Positions 47,705 to 55,716 of a stretch of 64,000 nt of DNA are shown one piece after another. The DNA is from Azophilus sp026709365 (GTDB lineage: Bacteria; Pseudomonadota; Gammaproteobacteria; Pseudomonadales; Azotimanducaceae): assembly GCA_965200175.1 (NCBI GenBank), contig OZ241345.1:2542001-2606000 (forward strand), written 5' to 3'. Made by a program: the position numbers and the translations under genes. Under the pieces are notes generated by a model. That model ran no database searches. It was given only the letters and a program-made list of their open reading frames with translations, and was not told where the DNA came from. Position 1 is the first letter of the stretch. Each line of letters starts with the position of its first letter.

Positions 47705-48149
47705 CCTCTTCCGCAACCAGATCACCGTCGTCGTTGCGGTCCCACCCCCGGTTGCCCGCTTCGTCCAAGGTGATGAAGCCATCACCAACCATCCGGCCGC
47801 CCGCTTCGGGATAAGCGGCCAGCGCAAAGCCCTCCGCCTTGGCGGCGACGTGGATCCGATAGCGGCCTTCAGCAACCGAGCGGGGCGCGCAGACCTCCGC
47901 GGCGATGGGGCCGTTGTCCCCGTCCCCCACCCCGTCGGCATCGGTGTCGGCGGTGCCTTGGTAGGTGAAGCGAACGCCCGCCCAATGCTCCAGGGCGAGC
48001 GCGCAGGCCACCAAATCCCCTTGGGCTTCGTTGCGGTAGGCTCGGTGCGAGTAGGCGTTCAGCGCCGGCAGGCCCAATCCCACCAGCACGGCCAGAATCA
48101 CCACGGCCACCAAAACCTCGATGAGCGTCAGACCGTTGCATCGCAACAT
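47688..48149 (-). CDS. pilE: Minor type IV pilin PilE
   Basis: 153 residues. The leader is very short (MLRCNG), and LTLIEVLVAVVILAVLVGLG has the required Glu5. The body shows PALNAYSHRAYRNEAQGDLV as in PilE-like pilins and an Asp/Gly-rich loop (DTDADGVGDGDNG). It is the first gene of the pilE-V-W-X-Y1 operon, with AGGAG about 10 bases before ATG. In Pseudomonas pilE is last, so the order is changed. Confidence 0.87.
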   Translation of the reverse strand: MLRCNGLTLIEVLVAVVILAVLVGLGLPALNAYSHRAYRNEAQGDLVACALALEHWAGVRFTYQGTADTDADGVGDGDNGPIAAEVCAPRSVAEGRYRIHVAAKAEGFALAAYPEAGGRMVGDGFITLDEAGNRGWDRNDDGDLVAEEDGWDH

Positions 48150-48268
48150 CAGGCGCCTCTCCTGAACCGAGGCACCCTACCCTAGGCGAAGATTCAGCCC
48201 AGCTCAGCCCGTTTCCGACGAACGGCGCCAATGGGGCGACGAACGGGCGCATCGCCTTGCGGCGATGC

Positions 48269-48505
48269 GTTCGAGTTGCTTCGCAACTCGGCGCTGGAGA
48301 CACGGAGACCGTTCGTCGGCAGGTCTGGCGACGGTGCGTTTGGGGTGCTCCGCAACTGCGCGAGCAAGCTCGCGTTCGAGTTGCTTCGCAACTCGGCGCT
48401 GGAGACACGGAGACCGTTCGTCGGCAGGTCTGGCGACGGTGCGTTTTGGGGTGCTCCGCAACTGCGCGAGCAAGCTCGCGTTCGAGTTGCTTCGCAACTC
48501 GGCGC
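48269..48505. repeat. 105 bp tandem repeat, two and a quarter units
   Basis: Units start at 48269, 48374 and 48480 (spacing 105 and 106; an extra T makes the difference). Each contains hairpins CGAGTTGC-TTC-GCAACTCG and GCGAGC-AAGCTCGC. The first two are nearly identical; the third breaks off after GCAACTCGGCG. It occupies most of the 441 bases between pilE and lspA. No spacer/repeat alternation like CRISPR is seen. Confidence 0.9.
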
Positions 48506-48591
48506 AGGTGGCCGTGCCGGCGGCGATGGCCAGGATCTCCGCTTTTACGCAGCCCGCGCCTGGTCAGGCGCCGCGCTGTCCAGTCGCTCGA

Positions 48592-49110
48592 TCACTTCGC
48601 CGAGGGCGAGGAAGCGCGGGCGTCGCGGATCATGCACGCAATCCAGAGCGCGGCGCCGCAGGTCAGCGCGGCATCGGCTAGGTTGAAGGCGGGGAAGTAC
48701 CACGAGCCGTAGTGGAACAGGACGAAGTCCACAACGTAGCCGCTGGTCAGGCGGTCGATCATGTTGCCCAGCGCGCCGCCCAGGATCAGGCCGTAGGCCA
48801 GGCCTTGGAGCCAGTCGCCCGCCCTCAACCGGCGCAGTTCATAGACGATGAACACGGAGAAGCCGACCGCCAGAGCGACAAAGAACCAACGCTGCCAACC
48901 GCCAAGCCCGGACATGATCGAAAACGCGGCGCCGTCGTTGTGCCAAAGCACCCAACTGAAGAAGGGCAGCACGGAAACCCGCTCGCCCAGGGCGAGTTCG
49001 GCGCTCGCCAGCCACTTGGCGGCTTGGTCCAGCACCATCACCAAACCGGCGAGGGCCATCCACTTGAGGCCCTTCAGGCCTTGCCCATGCAAAGCGGACG
49101 CGCCAGGCAT
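48592..49110 (-). CDS. lspA: Prolipoprotein signal peptidase LspA (signal peptidase II)
   Basis: 172 residues with four membrane helices. The catalytic Asp pair is in GGALGNMIDRLTSGYVVDFV and FNLADAAL. The NDGAAFS segment is also conserved. It removes signal peptides from lipoproteins such as MltF and the predicted lipoprotein at 11963. The ATG shares its A with the ribF stop (TGATG), so the two are coupled. Confidence 0.95.
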   Translation of the reverse strand: MPGASALHGQGLKGLKWMALAGLVMVLDQAAKWLASAELALGERVSVLPFFSWVLWHNDGAAFSIMSGLGGWQRWFFVALAVGFSVFIVYELRRLRAGDWLQGLAYGLILGGALGNMIDRLTSGYVVDFVLFHYGSWYFPAFNLADAALTCGAALWIACMIRDARASSPSAK

Positions 49111-50051
49111 CAGCGGCTGGCCGAGCGATCGTACCGAAACCAGGCGCGGGCGGCTTCAATGTCGTAACCGATTTGCGCCTTGAGCGCCTCAATGGATTCA
49201 AAAGCCCGCTCGTCGCGAATCCTGTGCTTGAAGGTCACGGTCAGCAGCCGTCCATATATGTCCTCATCGAAGTCGAAGACATGGACCTCCAGCAACGGCT
49301 CCTTGCCGTCCACGGTGGGGCGAATGCCGATGTTGGCAATGCCCTGACGGGGGCGGTCGAGGCCCGCATCCACGGTGACGGCGAAGACTCCCTCCAAGGC
49401 GGCACGGTAGCGATGCAGGGGGATGTTGGCGGTCGGCACGCCCAATTGGCGTCCGAGCTGGCGTCCGTACACCACCCGGCCCATGATGAAGTAGGCGTGG
49501 CCGAGCAGCTTTTCCGCCAAGCGAATATCGCCCTCCGCCAGCGCTTGGCGGACCCGGCTGCTGGAGACCCGGTCATGCCCCAAGGTGAGGGTGCCGAGGT
49601 GGCTGACCTCGTAGCCGAACCTGTCGCCCGCCTCCTTGAGCATGGCGTAATCGCCGGTTCGGCCCTTGCCGAAGCGGAAGTCGTCGCCCACCACGACATA
49701 GGCGGCGCCCAGCAAGCCATGCAGGAAATCCTCCACCACCCACTCGGCGGGCGTGCTGCTGGTGCGGGCATTGAACGGCAGGCACAGCACCCGGTCGAGC
49801 CCGGTGCGCTCAAGCAGGGTGATCTTCTCCCGAAAACGGGTCAGGCGGGCGGGCACTGCCGCCCTGAAGAACTCCCTGGGCGTCGGCTCGAAGGTCACCA
49901 GGGTGCTGGCCACGCCCAGTTCCCGGGCCTTGGCGCAGACGTGGGAGAGCAGCATCCGGTGGGCTTGGTGAACGCCGTCGAAACTGCCGATCGTGACGAC
50001 GCCGCCTCGATGGCGAGGCTTGAGGTTGTGCAGCCCGATGACGACTTCCAT
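49110..50051 (-). CDS. ribF: Bifunctional riboflavin kinase / FAD synthetase RibF
   Basis: 313 residues. The N-terminal adenylyltransferase domain has GGVVTIGSFDGVHQAHRML, VVVGDDFRFGKGRTGD and VSSSRVRQAL. The C-terminal riboflavin kinase domain has GRQLGRQLGVPTANIPLHR and GIANIGIRPTVDG. It makes FMN then FAD. ATG 50051 gives the normal start; the longer frame upstream runs into a hairpin repeat. In E. coli ileS lies between ribF and lspA; here it does not. Confidence 0.95.
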   Translation of the reverse strand: MEVVIGLHNLKPRHRGGVVTIGSFDGVHQAHRMLLSHVCAKARELGVASTLVTFEPTPREFFRAAVPARLTRFREKITLLERTGLDRVLCLPFNARTSSTPAEWVVEDFLHGLLGAAYVVVGDDFRFGKGRTGDYAMLKEAGDRFGYEVSHLGTLTLGHDRVSSSRVRQALAEGDIRLAEKLLGHAYFIMGRVVYGRQLGRQLGVPTANIPLHRYRAALEGVFAVTVDAGLDRPRQGIANIGIRPTVDGKEPLLEVHVFDFDEDIYGRLLTVTFKHRIRDERAFESIEALKAQIGYDIEAARAWFRYDRSASR

Positions 50052-50072
50052 GGCGCAATGATAGCGGAATGA

Positions 50073-50162
50073 CGCGCGACCTGACGGTCGCGGATGGCGT
50101 TTCGCTGCGCGAAACTCCGCGCTCGTCGCGCAGGTCAGGTTCCGAGATGCTTCTGAGCTGGC
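50073..50162 (+). repeat. Two-hairpin repeat, copy 13 (CGCGACC-type)
   Basis: Lies between the divergent ribF and mnmA. The constant hairpin begins with GGCGTTT in place of GGAGTTT, and the tail is 4 bases shorter at GCGCTCGTCGCG. Confidence 0.88.
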
Positions 50163-50272
50163 GCCGTCCCAGCCGGCGCCGTCCGGGCATGGGTATCCCG
50201 GTACGCCATCCGGTAAGATGGGGGCTTTCCGCAAGCCCGCCGGATCGGCGAATTCAGCAGACTAGGCCAGCC

Positions 50273-51388
50273 GTGCATTCGCTCGAAAGCAAACACATCA
50301 TCGTCGGCATGTCCGGCGGCGTCGATTCGTCGGTGGCCGCGCTGCTGCTCAAGCGGCAGGGCCATCGCGTGTCCGGGCTGTTCATGAAGAATTGGGACGA
50401 GGACGATGGCGAACCCTACTGCACCGCCCGGCAGGATCTGGAGGACGCATCCAGGGTGTGCGACCGGCTCGGCATCGACCTGCGCACGGCCAACTTCGCC
50501 GCCGAGTATTGGGACGATGTGTTCAGCGCCTTCCTGCGGGAGCACGAGGCCGGACGCACGCCCAACCCCGACGTGCTCTGCAACCGGGAAATCAAGTTCA
50601 AGCAATTTGCCCGCTACGCCGAAGCGCTCGGCGCCGACCGGGTCGCCACCGGCCACTATGCCCGCCTCGCCAACCGGGACGGGCGCCTGCGGCTGCTTAA
50701 GGGCATCGACGCCGGCAAGGATCAAAGCTACTTTCTGCAAGCGCTCAACATCAATCAGCTGGCCGCTGCCGTCTTCCCCTTGGGTGGCTTGGAAAAGGCC
50801 GAGGTGCGTCGCATCGCCCATGAGCAGGGGTTCCACAATCACGGCAAGAAGGATTCCACCGGCATCTGCTTCATCGGCGAGCGGCGCTTCCGCGACTTCC
50901 TGCAGCGCTACCTGCCGCGCAATCCGGGGGCGATGGTGGATGAGGCGGGGGTGACGGTGGGCCAGCACATCGGCCTGCCCTACTACACCCGTGGACAACG
51001 CCAAGGCTTGGCCGTGGGCGGCTTGGCCGGGCGCCGGGAAGCGCCTTGGTACGTGCTCGACAAGGACATGGCGGCCAACCGCCTGATCGTCACCCAGAAT
51101 CCGGCGGCGCTTTGCAACGACGGACTGACCGCCGGCAGCCTCAATTGGCTCGGCGAGCCGCCGTCCCTGCCCCTGCGCTGCACGGCCAAGGTGCGCTACC
51201 GCCAGCCCGACCAGGCCGCTTGGGTGAACGCCGAGCAGCCGGGAAAAGTGACGGTGCGCTTTGATGCGCCGCAACGAGCCATCACGCCGGGCCAGTACGT
51301 CTGCTTCTACGACGGCGACATCTGCCTGGGCGGCGGCGTCATCGAGGCGTTCAGCAACCTCAAGGCCAAGGCCAGCGTCCATGATTGA
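50273..51388 (+). CDS. mnmA: tRNA 2-thiouridylase MnmA
   Basis: 371 residues from GTG 50273. The PP-loop is MSGGVDSSVAAL (residues 13-24), and KNWDEDDGEPYCTARQDLED is a family block. The catalytic Cys pair is in PNPDVLCNREIKF and STGICFIGERRF. It adds sulfur to U34 of tRNA Lys, Glu and Gln. It is the first gene of the mnmA-hflD-purB operon; an ATG inside the PP-loop is too late to be the start. Confidence 0.96.
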   Translation: MHSLESKHIIVGMSGGVDSSVAALLLKRQGHRVSGLFMKNWDEDDGEPYCTARQDLEDASRVCDRLGIDLRTANFAAEYWDDVFSAFLREHEAGRTPNPDVLCNREIKFKQFARYAEALGADRVATGHYARLANRDGRLRLLKGIDAGKDQSYFLQALNINQLAAAVFPLGGLEKAEVRRIAHEQGFHNHGKKDSTGICFIGERRFRDFLQRYLPRNPGAMVDEAGVTVGQHIGLPYYTRGQRQGLAVGGLAGRREAPWYVLDKDMAANRLIVTQNPAALCNDGLTAGSLNWLGEPPSLPLRCTAKVRYRQPDQAAWVNAEQPGKVTVRFDAPQRAITPGQYVCFYDGDICLGGGVIEAFSNLKAKASVHD

Positions 51389-51992
51389 CTTCGACTACCG
51401 CTCATTGGCGTTGGCGGCGCTGTTCGAGGCGCTGGCCGAGGTGCGGGACGCCGCCGAGGGGCGCAGCGGCGCCGGGGAATCCCTCGCGAACGTCAACCAC
51501 CTGCTGGCGCCGCTGTTCGCCATCGACGCGGCCACCGTGGCGGATGTCTTTGCGCCGCCCACCCGCTACCTGAAGGGCGTCAAGACGGCCGGCAGCGCCC
51601 TGGCCGGTGAGCGCAATGCCATGCGCCTGCTGAACACCGCCTTCGCCGTTATGGAACTCGCCACGCTGCTCAAGCGCACGGACCGAATTGCCGGGGAGCT
51701 GGGCCAACGGCTGAGCGCCTTGGCCGATGCGCCCCGGGATGGCGCCCTGCTGACGGCCTTGGACGAAACCTACCAGGAGACCATCGGCCAGCTGGGCAAG
51801 CGCATTCAGGTGAGCGGCGACCCCGCAGCCCTGAAGCGGCCCGAGGTCGCGGCGCGCATCCGAGCGCTGCTGCTGGCTGCGGTGCGCTTCGCCTGGCTGT
51901 GGCAGCAGCTGGGCGGGCGCCGCTGGCAGCTGATCGTGGGACGCCGCAAGGCCTTGGCGGCCTTGGATGCGCTCGGAGGGCGTCTTCAGTGA
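51381..51992 (+). CDS. hflD: HflD-like protein
   Basis: 203 residues, all helical: ALAALFEALAEVRDAAEGRS, NVNHLLAPLFAIDAATVADV, LLNTAFAVMELATLLKRTDR. The fit is to HflD (YcfC) by position and size. In E. coli it is a peripheral membrane protein found as a modulator of phage lambda lysogeny. The overlap with mnmA is 8 bases and with purB 4 bases (GTGA), so all three are coupled. Confidence 0.88.
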   Translation: MIDFDYRSLALAALFEALAEVRDAAEGRSGAGESLANVNHLLAPLFAIDAATVADVFAPPTRYLKGVKTAGSALAGERNAMRLLNTAFAVMELATLLKRTDRIAGELGQRLSALADAPRDGALLTALDETYQETIGQLGKRIQVSGDPAALKRPEVAARIRALLLAAVRFAWLWQQLGGRRWQLIVGRRKALAALDALGGRLQ

Positions 51993-53362
51993 ACGACGGC
52001 TTGAACCCGCTGACCGCCATCAGCGCCATCGACGGACGCTACCGCGCCAAGACCGAGGCGCTGGCCCCCATCTTCAGCGAATGCGCCTTGATTCGCTTCC
52101 GCGTTCAGGTCGAGTGCGAGTGGTTCGCCGCCTTGGCGGAACTGCCTGGGGTCGCGGAGCTGCCGCCGCTGGGCGCCGCGGCCGCCCAGGCCGTGCGGGC
52201 CGTGCATGCCGGCTTTTCGCTGGCGGATGCTGAGCGCGTCAAGGCCTTGGAGGCCACCACCAACCACGACGTCAAGGCGGTGGAGTACTTCGTCAAGGAG
52301 CGCATCGGCCGAATCGAGGGGCTGGCGCCGCACACGGAGTTCGTCCACTTCGCCTGCACCTCCGAAGACATCAACAACTTGGCCCATGCGCTCATGCTGA
52401 AGGCCGGACGCGAAGCGCTCGAACCGCAAATGGGAGGCCTGATCGGGGCCATCGACGGACTGGCGCGGCAAGCCGGCGATCTGCCGATGCTGGCCCGCAC
52501 CCACGGCCAGCCCGCTTCGCCCACCACCTTGGGCAAGGAGCTGCGGGTGTTCAGCGCCCGGCTTTCCAAGTCGCTTACGGCGTTAAGCGCATTGCCGCTG
52601 ACGGGCAAGCTGAACGGCGCGGTCGGCAACTTCAACGCCCACGTCGCCGCCTACCCGAGCATCGACTGGCCCGCCGTCAGCGAGCGTTTCGTCACCGGGC
52701 TGGACTTGGCCCACAATCCCCTGACCACCCAAATCGAGCCGCACGACGACTTGGCGGCGCTGTTCCACGCCTTCATGCGCTTCAACGCCGTGCTGCTGGA
52801 CTTGGCCCGCGACCTCTGGGCCTACATCGCCATTGACTACTTTGGGCAACGCCAAGCGGCCAGCGAAACCGGCTCCTCGACCATGCCGCACAAGGTCAAT
52901 CCCATCGACTTCGAGAACGCCGAGGGCAATCTCGGCATCGCCAACGCCCTGTTCGGCCACATGGCGGAGAAGCTGCCGGTGTCCCGCTGGCAGCGCGACC
53001 TGTCCGATTCCACCGTGCTGCGCAACATGGGCGCGGCCTTGGCCCACAGCAGCGTCGCGTACCAGTCAGCGGCCAAGGGCTTGGCCAAGCTCTCCATCAA
53101 CCGGGCGCGCATCGAGGCGGACTTGGCCGGCAGCTGGGAGGTGCTGGCCGAGGCCGTCCAAACCCTGATGCGCAAGCACGGCATGGCGGAGCCCTATGAG
53201 CGGCTCAAGGCGGCCACGCGGGGACGGCGGCTTGACGCCGAGGGGTTCGCCGAGTTGCTGGACGCGCTCGACCTACCCGAGGACGCGCGGCGGGCGCTGG
53301 CGCAACTGCAGCCGCGCACCTACCTCGGGCTGGCCGCCCAATTGGCCCAATGGCCCGACTGA
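51989..53362 (+). CDS. purB: Adenylosuccinate lyase PurB
   Basis: 457 residues from GTG 51989. Conserved fumarase-superfamily blocks: ATTNHDVKAVEYFVKERIG, THGQPASPTTLGKELRVFSA and the signature SETGSSTMPHKVNPIDFENA, which carries the catalytic Ser. It acts twice in purine synthesis, releasing fumarate from SAICAR and adenylosuccinate. It is the last gene of the operon. Confidence 0.97.
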   Translation: MNDGLNPLTAISAIDGRYRAKTEALAPIFSECALIRFRVQVECEWFAALAELPGVAELPPLGAAAAQAVRAVHAGFSLADAERVKALEATTNHDVKAVEYFVKERIGRIEGLAPHTEFVHFACTSEDINNLAHALMLKAGREALEPQMGGLIGAIDGLARQAGDLPMLARTHGQPASPTTLGKELRVFSARLSKSLTALSALPLTGKLNGAVGNFNAHVAAYPSIDWPAVSERFVTGLDLAHNPLTTQIEPHDDLAALFHAFMRFNAVLLDLARDLWAYIAIDYFGQRQAASETGSSTMPHKVNPIDFENAEGNLGIANALFGHMAEKLPVSRWQRDLSDSTVLRNMGAALAHSSVAYQSAAKGLAKLSINRARIEADLAGSWEVLAEAVQTLMRKHGMAEPYERLKAATRGRRLDAEGFAELLDALDLPEDARRALAQLQPRTYLGLAAQLAQWPD

Positions 53363-53435
53363 ACGCGGCTGGCGCAGCTCAGCCGAAAATCTTTCCCGAT
53401 CGGAAACTATTAGTATCCACCCATTCCATTTGTTT

Positions 53436-53444
53436 TGGTATAAT
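53436..53444 (+). promoter_or_regulatory. Extended -10 promoter of aceA
   Basis: TGGTATAAT matches TGnTATAAT exactly, 69 bases before the aceA ATG. It stands in an unusually AT-rich stretch for this genome (53395-53450). There is no clear -35 box, as expected for extended -10 promoters. Confidence 0.6.
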
Positions 53445-53513
53445 TTTACGCCCCCATGCCGTTCGGCGCCCCCGAGCCAACGCCCACTCAGCCGCAACCA
53501 ACCAGGAGCCAAC

Positions 53514-55127
53514 ATGTCCGCGTATCTTTCCAGCTATCTGCAACAGGTCGAAGACGTCAAGAGGGAAATGATCGGCAAGCCGAGCTGGCGGGCCATCAAT
53601 CCTGAGTACGTGGTCCGCATGCGGCTGCAGAACCGCTTCCGCACCGGCCTCGACATCGCCCGCCACACCGCCGCCATCATGCGGCGGGACATGGCCGAGT
53701 ACGACAAGGATCCCGGCAGGTACACCCAATCCTTGGGCTGCTGGCACGGCTTCACCGCCCAACAGGTGATGATGTCGATCAAGAAGCACCGCCAAACCAC
53801 GGACAAGTCCTACATCTACCTCAGTGGCTGGATGGTGGCGGCGCTGCGCTCGAAGTTCGGCCCGCTGCCCGACCAGAGCATGCATGAGAAGACCACGGTG
53901 CCGGACTTGATCGAGGAGATCTACACCTTCCTGCGCCAAGCCGATGCCCGGGAGCTGCGGCATCTGTTCACGGCACTCGACGAGACCCGCGCCCAAGGCG
54001 GCAACGTGGCGGAGGCGCTGTCGCGCATCGACCGCTACGAGACCCACGTGGTGCCGATGATCGCCGACATCGACGCCGGCTTCGGCAACGAGGAGGCCAC
54101 CTACCTGCTGGCCAAGCGCATGATCGAGGCGGGCGCCTGCGCCATCCAGATCGAAAACCAGGTCTCCGACGCCAAGCAGTGCGGCCATCAGGCCGGCAAG
54201 GTCACCGTGCCCCACGAGGACTTCGTCTCCAAGCTGAACGCGGTGCGCTACGCCTTCCTGGAGCTCGGCGTCGAGGACGGCATCATCGTCGCCCGCACCG
54301 ACTCCCTGGGCGCCGGACTGACGATGAAGATCCCGGTGTCCAAGGAGCCCGGCGACCTCGGCGATCAGTACTGCGGCTTCCTGGAGGCCACCGAGGTGCA
54401 TGACCTTGAGGAACTGCGCGACGGCGACGTCACCATCCACCAAAACGGCAAGCTGTGCCGCCCGCTGCGCCTCGACAACGGCCTCTACGCCTTTCGCGAG
54501 GACACCGGCGCCGAACGAGCGGTGCTGGATTGCGTCACCAGCCTGGAGCATGGCGCCGACCTGCTTTGGATCGAAACCGAACGGCCCAACCTCAAGCAGA
54601 TCAAGGGGCTGGTGGATGCGGTGCGGGAAAGGGCCCCGCAAGCCAAGCTGGTGTACAACAATTCGCCGTCATTCAACTGGACCCTGGCGTTCCGCGAGCA
54701 GGTCTATGCCGAGTGGCGGGAGGCGGGCAAGGACGTCTCGGCCTATCCCGACCCGGCGGCGGTCGAAAAGGGCCTGATGGCGGCCGAGCACGACGACACC
54801 CCCCTTGCGGCGGCGGCGGACGAGCTCATCGCCCGCTTCCAGCGGGACGCGGCCCGGCAGGCGGGCATCTTCCATCACCTGATCACCTTGCCCACCTACC
54901 ATGAAACCGCGCTGGGCACGGACATGCTGGCGGAGGGCTACTTCGGCGACGCGGGCATGCTGGCCTACGTCAAGGGCGTGCAACGCCGTGAGATCCGTCG
55001 CGGATTGGCGGCGGTCAAGCATCAGGACTTGGCCGGCTCCAACATTGGCGACGACCACAAGGAGTACTTCCTGGGCGAGAAGGCCCTGCTGGCCGGCGGC
55101 GCGGCGAACACGATGAACCAGTTCTGA
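53514..55127 (+). CDS. aceA: Isocitrate lyase
   Basis: 537 residues, the longer form as in Pseudomonas aeruginosa. The catalytic loop is KQCGH (221-225, Cys223). Metal-binding DIDAGFGNEEATYLLAKRM and YNNSPSFNWTLAF are also present. It splits isocitrate to succinate and glyoxylate, the first glyoxylate-shunt step for growth on acetate or fatty acids, matching the crotonases and CoA-transferases here. CAGGAG precedes ATG by 5 bases. Malate synthase is not in the window. Confidence 0.96.
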   Translation: MSAYLSSYLQQVEDVKREMIGKPSWRAINPEYVVRMRLQNRFRTGLDIARHTAAIMRRDMAEYDKDPGRYTQSLGCWHGFTAQQVMMSIKKHRQTTDKSYIYLSGWMVAALRSKFGPLPDQSMHEKTTVPDLIEEIYTFLRQADARELRHLFTALDETRAQGGNVAEALSRIDRYETHVVPMIADIDAGFGNEEATYLLAKRMIEAGACAIQIENQVSDAKQCGHQAGKVTVPHEDFVSKLNAVRYAFLELGVEDGIIVARTDSLGAGLTMKIPVSKEPGDLGDQYCGFLEATEVHDLEELRDGDVTIHQNGKLCRPLRLDNGLYAFREDTGAERAVLDCVTSLEHGADLLWIETERPNLKQIKGLVDAVRERAPQAKLVYNNSPSFNWTLAFREQVYAEWREAGKDVSAYPDPAAVEKGLMAAEHDDTPLAAAADELIARFQRDAARQAGIFHHLITLPTYHETALGTDMLAEGYFGDAGMLAYVKGVQRREIRRGLAAVKHQDLAGSNIGDDHKEYFLGEKALLAGGAANTMNQF

Positions 55128-55128
55128 C

Positions 55129-55178
55129 TTGGAGCAAACCTTGGCAACCATGGACCGGCGCCAAGGTGGGTCTTGGCC
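55129..55178 (+). pseudogene. Decayed end of a second AAA-nuclease gene
   Basis: Starting 2 bases after the aceA stop, TTGGAGCAAACCTTGGCAAC then CATGGACCGGCGCCAAGG matches, with few changes, the segment at about 57187-57236 in the AAA-nuclease gene. It reads LEQTLATMDRRQGGSW against LEQTLAYMDRCQGESG. Only this piece of about 50 bases is left. Nothing else is recognised between here and 55359. Confidence 0.6.
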
Positions 55179-55359
55179 TGCTGAGCGGCTGACCCGAACA
55201 ACTGGTTGAGCCATCAGGCGGGCCGATTTCCCACGGGGATTGGAGAGATTGCCCGTATCGCCCGATCTCGCTGGCCTGTAGCCTCCAACCTAAAGGAAGC
55301 GGCTGTGGGCGCCTCAGTCCCAACCGCGATGACGGGATTGGACGTGATAGGATGAGGAC

Positions 55360-55716
55360 ATGTCAAAGGACGCCTTGACCATCGGGGGAATGCTGCTCAC
55401 TGGCATCATCGGGCTGGCCGGGCTGATGCTCCACCAGAGCGGGAACATATCCAAACTGCGCACCGAGATGCGCGAGGACATCGGCGAACTGCGCACCGAA
55501 GTGCGGAAGGACATCGAAGGGCTGCACACTGAAGTGAGCCAGGAGATCGGCGAACTGCGTTTGGAAATGCGGGCCGAGCTGGCGGAATTGCGCACCGAGA
55601 GCCGGGCTCAGTCAGGACAAATCAAGGAACTCCAGCAGCGGGTTGCGCGCGTCGAAGGCCTGCTGGAGGGACTTCGGCCCAATCTGGCTTCCACCGCATC
55701 GCCCGAACAGCGGTGA
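55360..55716 (+). CDS. Membrane-anchored 11-residue-repeat coiled-coil protein
   Basis: 118 residues. One N-terminal membrane helix (LTIGGMLLTGIIGLAGLML) is followed by five uninterrupted 11-residue repeats: LRTEMREDIGE, LRTEVRKDIEG, LHTEVSQEIGE, LRLEMRAELAE, LRTESRAQSGQ (33-base repeats, 55456-55620). Hendecads usually give right-handed or straight coiled coils. A last helix (LQQRVARVEGLLEGL) is followed by a loose tail. The stop overlaps the AAA-nuclease start as GTGA, so the two are made together. Function unknown. Confidence 0.7.
   Translation: MSKDALTIGGMLLTGIIGLAGLMLHQSGNISKLRTEMREDIGELRTEVRKDIEGLHTEVSQEIGELRLEMRAELAELRTESRAQSGQIKELQQRVARVEGLLEGLRPNLASTASPEQR

Noticed and set aside
42577..48149. 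Reading the pilin genes as a type II secretion pseudopilin cluster
   Set aside because: PilY1, PilX and PilW are specific to type IV pili, and no gspC-G, gspE or gspL/M genes are present.
48269..48505. Possible CRISPR array
   Set aside because: The 105 bp units are repeated whole, without unique spacers, and no cas gene is in the window.
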